Positions 15,917 through 20,169 of a stretch of 20,169 nucleotides of DNA are shown here, one piece after another; position 1 is the first letter of the stretch, and each line of letters opens with the position of its first letter. Under the pieces are notes generated by a model. The model saw nothing but the letters and a program-made list of their open reading frames with translations. It had not been told where the DNA came from and did not search any database. The stretch is taken from assembly GCA_052388135.1 (NCBI GenBank), contig JBQTIM010000103.1, positions 1-20,169 of the forward strand, written 5' to 3'. Origin of the DNA: JBQTIM01 sp052388135 (GTDB lineage: Bacteria; Elusimicrobiota; Elusimicrobia; FEN-1173). A program made the position numbers and the translations under genes.

Positions 15917-17782
15917 TTACTCCACCGTGACGGACTTGGCCAGGTTGCGGGGCTGGTCCACGTCGCAGCCGCGCAGCACGGCGATGTGGTAGGCCAGAAG
16001 CTGCAGGGGAACGACGTTGACGCACGGCGAAAGGTATTCCGGCGCGTCGGGAAGGAAAAGGACATGGTCGGCGTGGGACGCGATGCGCTCGTCGCCTTCC
16101 GTGGCCAAGGCGATCACCGTGCCGCCGCGGGCTTTCGTCTCCTCCACGTTGGAAAGGACCTTTTCATAGACCGCCGAGCGCGTGGCCAAAGCCACGACGG
16201 GCATGTTTTCGTCTATCAACGCGATGGGGCCGTGCTTCAGTTCGCCGGCCGGATAGCCCTCGGCGTGGATGTAGGAAATCTCCTTGAGCTTGAGGGCGCC
16301 TTCGAGAGCGATGGGGTAGTTGATGTTGCGCCCGAGGAAAAGGAAGTTGGCGCTGTGGTAGAACTTTTTCGCCAGGGCGGCCACCTCGGCCTCGCGTTTG
16401 AGCGCCTCGCCGATGAGTCCCGGGAGGAGCACCAGCTGGTCCAGGATTTCCTGCGCCTGTCCGCGGTCCATGGCCCCCCGCGCCATCGCTCCGTAAACCG
16501 AGAGGAGATAAAGCACCGTGAGCTGGGCGGTGAAAGCTTTCGTGGACGCCACGCCGATCTCGGGCCCGCAATGCGTGTGGATGCGGCCGTGGGCCTCGCG
16601 CGCGATGGTGGACCCCACCACGTTGGTCACCGCCAAGGTGTGGGCGCCTTTCGCCTTGGCGTGCCGCAGGGCCGCCAGGGTGTCCGCCGTCTCGCCGGAT
16701 TGGGAGATGGCCACCAGCAGCGTGTCGGGGCCGATCAGGGGGTCGCGGTAGCGGTATTCGGAGGCGATTTCGACTTCGCAGGGAACCCCGGCCCAGCGCT
16801 CGATGAAATAGCGTCCCACAAGGCCCGAGTGCCACGAGGTGCCGCAGGCCGCGACGACGATCTTCTTCACGGCCTTGGCTTTCTCGGGAGCGAGATGGAT
16901 GTTCTCCAAATAGACCTTCCAGTCGTCGGGCGCGGTGCGGCCGCGCAGGGTGTCTTCGACGGTGCGGGGCTGCTCGTGAATCTCCTTGAGCATGAAATGC
17001 CGGTAGCCGGCTTTCTCGGCCTGAATGGGATCCCAGGAGATGCGGGTGGCCTTTTTTTCCACGGGCTCGCCGGTCTCCAGGGAAAGGACGCGGTAGCCGC
17101 CGCGGGTGAGGACCGCCAGCTCGCCCTCCCCGAGGATGACGGCGTCGCGGGTGCGGTGCAGGATGGCGGGAACGTCCGAGGCCAGCAGGAATTCCCCCTG
17201 GCCCAGGCCGAGGATGAGAGGGCAGTCCATGCGCGCGCCCAAAATGGTGTCGGGAACGTCGGCGCACAGGACGCCGAGGGCGTAGGCGCCGCGCACGCGC
17301 TTGAGGGCGTCCCGTAGGGCTTCGACGAGGGCGCGCTCGTCCACGGGGCCGCGGCCGGCGCGCGCCGCCAAGGATTCCTCGATGAGATGAGCCAGCACTT
17401 CCGTGTCCGTTTGCGATTTGAACGCGTGGCCCTTGGCCTGGAGCTCGGACTTGAGGGCGCTGTAATTTTCCACGATGCCGTTGTGCACCACCACCACGCG
17501 GCCCGTGCAGTCCTGGTGCGGGTGGGCGTTGTCCTCCGACGGGCGGCCGTGGGTGGCCCAGCGGGTGTGGCCCACGCCCACCTGGCCCAGGAGGGGCTCT
17601 GTTTTTAAAAGCGATTCCAGGGCGCCCAGCTTGCCCACGCTCCGGCGCAGGGACAGGCCGCCGTTCTGTTTCAGGACCACCATGCCGGCCGAATCGTAGC
17701 CTCTGTACTCCAGGCGTTTCAGGCCGTCCAGCAGCATTTCGCTGGCGTTGCGCTCTCCTATGTATCCGACGATTCCGCACAT
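15917..17782 (-). CDS. glmS: Glutamine--fructose-6-phosphate aminotransferase (isomerizing)
   Basis: GlmS makes glucosamine-6-phosphate from fructose-6-phosphate and glutamine, the first step toward UDP-GlcNAc. The 621-residue protein starts MCGIVGYIG with the N-terminal nucleophile Cys2. The glutaminase marks RGYDSAGM, HTRWATHG and HNGIVENY follow. Two SIS sugar-isomerase domains come next (SQSGETADT; HAEGYPAGELKHGPIALI). The end LAKSVTVE is diagnostic. It sits 12 bases after pdxJ with AGGAG overlapping the pdxJ stop, so it is co-transcribed with glmM and pdxJ. That spacing leaves no room for a glmS ribozyme. Confidence 0.98.
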   Translation of the reverse strand: MCGIVGYIGERNASEMLLDGLKRLEYRGYDSAGMVVLKQNGGLSLRRSVGKLGALESLLKTEPLLGQVGVGHTRWATHGRPSEDNAHPHQDCTGRVVVVHNGIVENYSALKSELQAKGHAFKSQTDTEVLAHLIEESLAARAGRGPVDERALVEALRDALKRVRGAYALGVLCADVPDTILGARMDCPLILGLGQGEFLLASDVPAILHRTRDAVILGEGELAVLTRGGYRVLSLETGEPVEKKATRISWDPIQAEKAGYRHFMLKEIHEQPRTVEDTLRGRTAPDDWKVYLENIHLAPEKAKAVKKIVVAACGTSWHSGLVGRYFIERWAGVPCEVEIASEYRYRDPLIGPDTLLVAISQSGETADTLAALRHAKAKGAHTLAVTNVVGSTIAREAHGRIHTHCGPEIGVASTKAFTAQLTVLYLLSVYGAMARGAMDRGQAQEILDQLVLLPGLIGEALKREAEVAALAKKFYHSANFLFLGRNINYPIALEGALKLKEISYIHAEGYPAGELKHGPIALIDENMPVVALATRSAVYEKVLSNVEETKARGGTVIALATEGDERIASHADHVLFLPDAPEYLSPCVNVVPLQLLAYHIAVLRGCDVDQPRNLAKSVTVE

Positions 17783-17791
17783 AAAAATATT

Positions 17792-17796
17792 CTCCT
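17792..17796 (-). promoter_or_regulatory. Ribosome-binding site of glmS
   Basis: AGGAG on the minus strand overlaps the pdxJ TAG stop and lies nine bases (AATATTTTT) before the glmS ATG at 17782. The A/T-rich spacer stands out in this GC-rich operon. Confidence 0.6.
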
Positions 17797-18532
17797 AGGA
17801 AGGGACCGAATGCGCCGGCGCCTTGGCCAGCTCTTTCATCTCGCGCACCGCGCGCTCCAGGCCGACGAAGACGGACCTGGCCACCACGGCGAACCCTATG
17901 TTCAGCTCGTTTATGCCCGGTAGGCGCGCCACCGGCTGCACGTTGCCGTAGTCGAGTCCGTGGCCCGCGTTCAAGACGAGGCCCAGGCGGCGGACCAGGG
18001 CCGCCGCTTCTTCGAGCTTCTTCAGCTCGGCCTGCCGCGCCTCGCCGCTTTTGGCGTTGGCGTAAGCGCCGGTGTGCAGCTCCACCGCGTCGGCGCCGGC
18101 CTCTTTGGCGGCTTGGATTTGGACGGGATCGGACGCCAGGAAGTAGCTCACGACGATGCCCTTGGCCTTCACCTTGGCGGTGACGTCCTTGAGGCGCGCG
18201 ATCTGGAGAGCGACGTCCAGCCCGCCCTCCGTCGTCAATTCCTGCCGCCGCTCGGGCACCAGGCAGACGCTGTCGGGCCGGATCACGCGGGCGATGCGGG
18301 CCATCTCGGGCGTGGCGGCCATCTCCAAATTCAGGCGCAGCTTCAGGGACTTGCGCAGGTCGCTCACATCCTTGTCCTGAATGTGACGGCGATCCTCCCG
18401 AAGATGGACGGTGATGCTGTCGGCGCCGCCGCGGCGGGCCGCCTCGGCCGCGGCCACGATGTCCGGCTCCGCGCCTCGGCGGGCCTGGCGGAGCGTGGCC
18501 ACATGGTCTATGTTGACGCCGAGCAAAGGCAT
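17795..18532 (-). CDS. pdxJ: Pyridoxine 5'-phosphate synthase
   Basis: PdxJ condenses 1-deoxyxylulose-5-phosphate with 3-amino-1-hydroxyacetone 1-phosphate to pyridoxine 5'-phosphate, so the organism uses the DXP-dependent vitamin B6 route. The 245-residue TIM barrel shows GVNIDHVATLRQARRG (5-20), VHLREDRRHI (42-51, His43 and His50), the catalytic glutamate Glu70 in LNLEM, ELHTGAYA, LNAGHGLDYGNV and ELNIGFAVVARSVFVGL. It is preceded by GGAAG with a five-base spacer. The glmM-pdxJ order is common in proteobacterial lineages. Its product, once oxidised to PLP, is the cofactor HemL needs, but this is a general link and not proof of shared regulation. Confidence 0.97.
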   Translation of the reverse strand: MPLLGVNIDHVATLRQARRGAEPDIVAAAEAARRGGADSITVHLREDRRHIQDKDVSDLRKSLKLRLNLEMAATPEMARIARVIRPDSVCLVPERRQELTTEGGLDVALQIARLKDVTAKVKAKGIVVSYFLASDPVQIQAAKEAGADAVELHTGAYANAKSGEARQAELKKLEEAAALVRRLGLVLNAGHGLDYGNVQPVARLPGINELNIGFAVVARSVFVGLERAVREMKELAKAPAHSVPS

Positions 18533-18533
18533 T

Positions 18534-18611
18534 CTATCTTCCCGAAAAACGCGAAGGCCCGTGCGCGCCGCGTCCGCGGGGATGAATCCCGGCCGTTTTC
18601 CTCGCGCTCAT
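18534..18611 (-). CDS. Possible 25-residue leader peptide between glmM and pdxJ
   Basis: An ATG shares one base with the glmM stop (TGATG) and opens 25 codons rich in Arg and Gly (MSARKTAGIHPRGRG...), ending TAG two bases before the pdxJ ATG. It fills the glmM-pdxJ gap exactly and would link translation of the two. In a GC-rich genome such an ORF can arise by chance, and no family is recognised. Confidence 0.2.
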   Translation of the reverse strand: MSARKTAGIHPRGRGAHGPSRFSGR

Positions 18612-19957
18612 CAAATCCCCTCCCGTCGCACCGCGGCGGCCAAGGCGCGGGCGTGGGCCTGGATCTCGGCGGGCCGGGGTCCCTCCAGCATGATGCGCAG
18701 GAGAGGTTCGGTTCCGGAATAACGGATCAGCACGCGGCCGTTTCCGCCCAGGGCGTCCCGCACGGACTGAACGCTCTTGGAGAAGCCGTTGAGAGAGTCC
18801 AGGGGCCTTCTTTCCCGCACGGTCACGTTCAAAAGGACCTGCGGATAGCGGACGACCAAAGACGCCAGGCAGGACAAGGGCCGGCCGGAAGCGCGGGCGA
18901 TGGCGGCCGTTTGAAGGGCGGTGAGCAGGCCGTCTCCCGTGGACAAAAATTCGCGGAAGATGATGTGGCCGGACTGCTCTCCCCCCAACGCGGCGCCGCT
19001 TTCGCGCATGGCCTGCCAGACGTATTTGTCGCCCACGGATGTCTCCAGGGCCTCGATGCCCAGGGCGGACAGCGCCCGGCGCAGGCCCAGATTGGCCATG
19101 ACGGTGACCACGACCCGGTTTTTGGGCAGACGGCCGGCGGACTTGAGATAACGCGCGGCCAACAGCAAGACGTCGTCCCCGTTGCGCACCGCTCCTTCTT
19201 CGTCCACGAGCATCGCCCGGTCGGCGTCTCCATCGAAGGCGGCGCCCATGTCCGCGCCCAGCCGGCGCACGGCGGCGGCCAGCGCCCCGGGATGCAGGGC
19301 GCCGCAGTTGCGGTTGATGTTTTTTCCGTCGGGAGCGGCCGAAAGGACCGTCACGCGAGCGCCCAGGGACCGGAACAGGCGGGCGGCCACCACGCCCGAC
19401 GACCCGTTGGCGCAGTCGAGGACCATGGAAAAGCCTTTGAGGTCCAGGCCGCGCGGCCAGGTGGAGCGGAGGAAAACCAGGTAGTCGTCCGCGGCGCGCT
19501 CGTACTTTTTCTCGGCGGCCGTTCCCCGGGAGACGGGCTCGCCGTCCAGGGCCAGCTTCTCGATTTCCAGCTCCAACTCGTCCGGGAGCTTGGTGCCGTC
19601 GGGGCTGAAAAATTTTATCCCGTTGAACTCGGCCGGGTTGTGGGAGGCGGATATCACGGCGCCGGCCGCGCAGCGCCGCCTGGGCGCGAGCACGGCCACC
19701 GCCGGCGTGGGAAGGACGCCGCCGTCGGAAACGGCCCGGCCGGCCGCGCGCAGGCCGGCGGACAGGGCGCGTTGCAGGGAGGGCCCGGAGCCGCGCGTGT
19801 CGCGCACCACCAGCACCGGGCGCGAGCCCGGGCTTTTCCGGCCCAGAACACGGCCCGCCGCCCATCCCAGGCGGCGGACGAACTCGTCCGTCAAAGGCCA
19901 GCGGCCGGCCACGCCGCGCACGCCGTCGGTGCCGAACAATTTCCGCGCGTCCGTCAT
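18611..19957 (-). CDS. glmM: Phosphoglucosamine mutase
   Basis: GlmM interconverts glucosamine-6-phosphate and glucosamine-1-phosphate, directly after GlmS in UDP-GlcNAc synthesis. The 448-residue protein has KLFGTDGVRG at the start, the phosphoserine loop ISASHNP with catalytic Ser105, the magnesium loop DGDADR (242-247), the sugar loop GEQSGH (326-331) and the phosphate-binding RYSGTEP (412-418). I chose the ATG at 19957 because family members begin a few residues before LFGTDG. The frame upstream of it is a shadow of the preceding small gene. Its ATG overlaps that gene's stop as ATGA and has no Shine-Dalgarno sequence, so it probably depends on coupling. Confidence 0.97.
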   Translation of the reverse strand: MTDARKLFGTDGVRGVAGRWPLTDEFVRRLGWAAGRVLGRKSPGSRPVLVVRDTRGSGPSLQRALSAGLRAAGRAVSDGGVLPTPAVAVLAPRRRCAAGAVISASHNPAEFNGIKFFSPDGTKLPDELELEIEKLALDGEPVSRGTAAEKKYERAADDYLVFLRSTWPRGLDLKGFSMVLDCANGSSGVVAARLFRSLGARVTVLSAAPDGKNINRNCGALHPGALAAAVRRLGADMGAAFDGDADRAMLVDEEGAVRNGDDVLLLAARYLKSAGRLPKNRVVVTVMANLGLRRALSALGIEALETSVGDKYVWQAMRESGAALGGEQSGHIIFREFLSTGDGLLTALQTAAIARASGRPLSCLASLVVRYPQVLLNVTVRERRPLDSLNGFSKSVQSVRDALGGNGRVLIRYSGTEPLLRIMLEGPRPAEIQAHARALAAAVRREGI

Positions 19958-20124
19958 GGGCGCGGCGCCGCCGTCCCGGCCGCCGGCGGGGACGGCGGGC
20001 CCAGAAGCAGGTCCAAGGGAAAAGGATCGTGGGCCGGCGGAACGAGGTGCAGAACCAGCCAAAGGAGGATGGCCAGCGCCAGCGAGATCAGCTTCAACTT
20101 CCAGTTGTGCTTAAGCCAGTCCAT
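19954..20124 (-). CDS. 56-residue CdaR/YbbR-like membrane anchor protein
   Basis: This short gene is MDWLKHNWKLKLISLALAI followed by LLWLVLHLVPP and a Pro/Ala-rich tail ending AAPRP. The pattern (Asn-Trp, Leu-Lys-Leu-hydroxyl, then one hydrophobic helix ending Trp-Leu) matches the N-terminal anchor of CdaR/YbbR proteins. Those normally carry several extracytoplasmic YbbR repeats and regulate the diadenylate cyclase CdaA. No YbbR repeat follows here. The position directly before glmM, overlapping as ATGA, is the classical cdaA-cdaR-glmM order and supports the identity. The same frame is open upstream to the window edge, so a longer protein or an in-frame fusion cannot be excluded. It may be a degenerate or minimal CdaR. 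Confidence 0.6.
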   Translation of the reverse strand: MDWLKHNWKLKLISLALAILLWLVLHLVPPAHDPFPLDLLLGPPSPPAAGTAAPRP

Positions 20125-20129
20125 AGCGG

Positions 20130-20169
20130 TCAGGTTCGGTTCGGCGGCAGCCGCGCGGAAGTTTTCGTC
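20130..20169 (-). CDS. Possible 3' end of an upstream gene (cdaA expected from gene order)
   Basis: One minus-strand frame ends with TGA at 20132-20130, five bases before the ATG of the small membrane protein; its last residues would read ARLPPNRT. From the usual cdaA-cdaR-glmM order this could be a diadenylate cyclase, but only 12 codons are visible and a second frame also remains open, so identity is not shown. Confidence 0.25.
   Translation of the reverse strand, partial: TKTSARLPPNRT

Noticed and set aside
14666..17317. Open frame of 883 codons on the plus strand
   Set aside because: It lies antisense to the YfhO-family gene and glmS, is rich in Gly, Arg and Gln without any domain, and is a typical shadow frame of GC-rich coding sequence.
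17783..17794. glmS ribozyme upstream of glmS
   Set aside because: Only 12 bases separate pdxJ from glmS, so there is no room for the ribozyme.
18534..19865. 443-codon minus-strand frame overlapping glmM
   Set aside because: It is a shadow of glmM in another frame, with Arg/Gly-rich composition and no motif.
19958..20062. 35-residue N-terminal extension of GlmM
   Set aside because: GlmM proteins start just before LFGTDG, and the extension is out-of-frame reading of the CdaR-like small gene, whose stop overlaps the chosen ATG.

Overview
The window is a GC-rich, gene-dense bacterial chromosomal segment. Nearly every gene lies on the minus strand, with many stop/start overlaps. Gene content (C5-type haem synthesis, CcsA for cytochrome c assembly, DXP-type pyridoxine synthesis through PdxJ, glmM next to a CdaR/YbbR-type anchor, and a YfhO-family membrane protein) fits an uncultivated diderm-type bacterium of the Deltaproteobacteria/Elusimicrobiota sort. 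The sequence contains no rRNA or marker gene that would settle the phylum.

Right block (about 20169 down to 13505, minus strand): the end of an unidentified upstream gene, a 56-residue membrane protein resembling only the N-terminal anchor of CdaR/YbbR, then glmM, pdxJ, glmS and a 773-residue YfhO-family protein. GlmS and GlmM make glucosamine-6-P and glucosamine-1-P for peptidoglycan and LPS. PdxJ makes pyridoxine 5'-phosphate.

Central block (13439 down to 2255, minus strand): a long, probably single transcription unit for tetrapyrroles. The order is met8-like dehydrogenase, ccsA, a 166-bp palindromic element, a secreted EF-hand protein, hemA, hemC, a cobA-hemD fusion, an inositol-monophosphatase-family gene, hemB, a metallo-beta-lactamase-fold (UlaG-like) protein, hemL, and an ornithine-cyclodeaminase/mu-crystallin-family gene. 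HemA and HemL make 5-aminolevulinate from glutamyl-tRNA. HemB, HemC and the HemD domain carry it to uroporphyrinogen III. The CobA domain and the Met8-like protein then lead to precorrin-2 and sirohydrochlorin (siroheme, B12, or siroheme-dependent haem). HemE, HemF/N, HemG and HemH are not present here. An extended -10 box ahead of met8 is the best promoter candidate.

Left block: a DUF1015 gene (minus) faces a DUF1801 gene (plus). The first 337 bases hold no convincing complete gene, only a possible gene start running off the left edge.

No CRISPR array, tRNA, phage module or dedicated defence system is visible. The points most worth a second look are: the palindromic MITE-like element with TTA flanks and the EF-hand gene, which together interrupt the ccsA-hemA neighbourhood; a HemA that ends right after its spinal helix, without the usual dimerisation domain; and a CdaR-like gene reduced to its membrane anchor.
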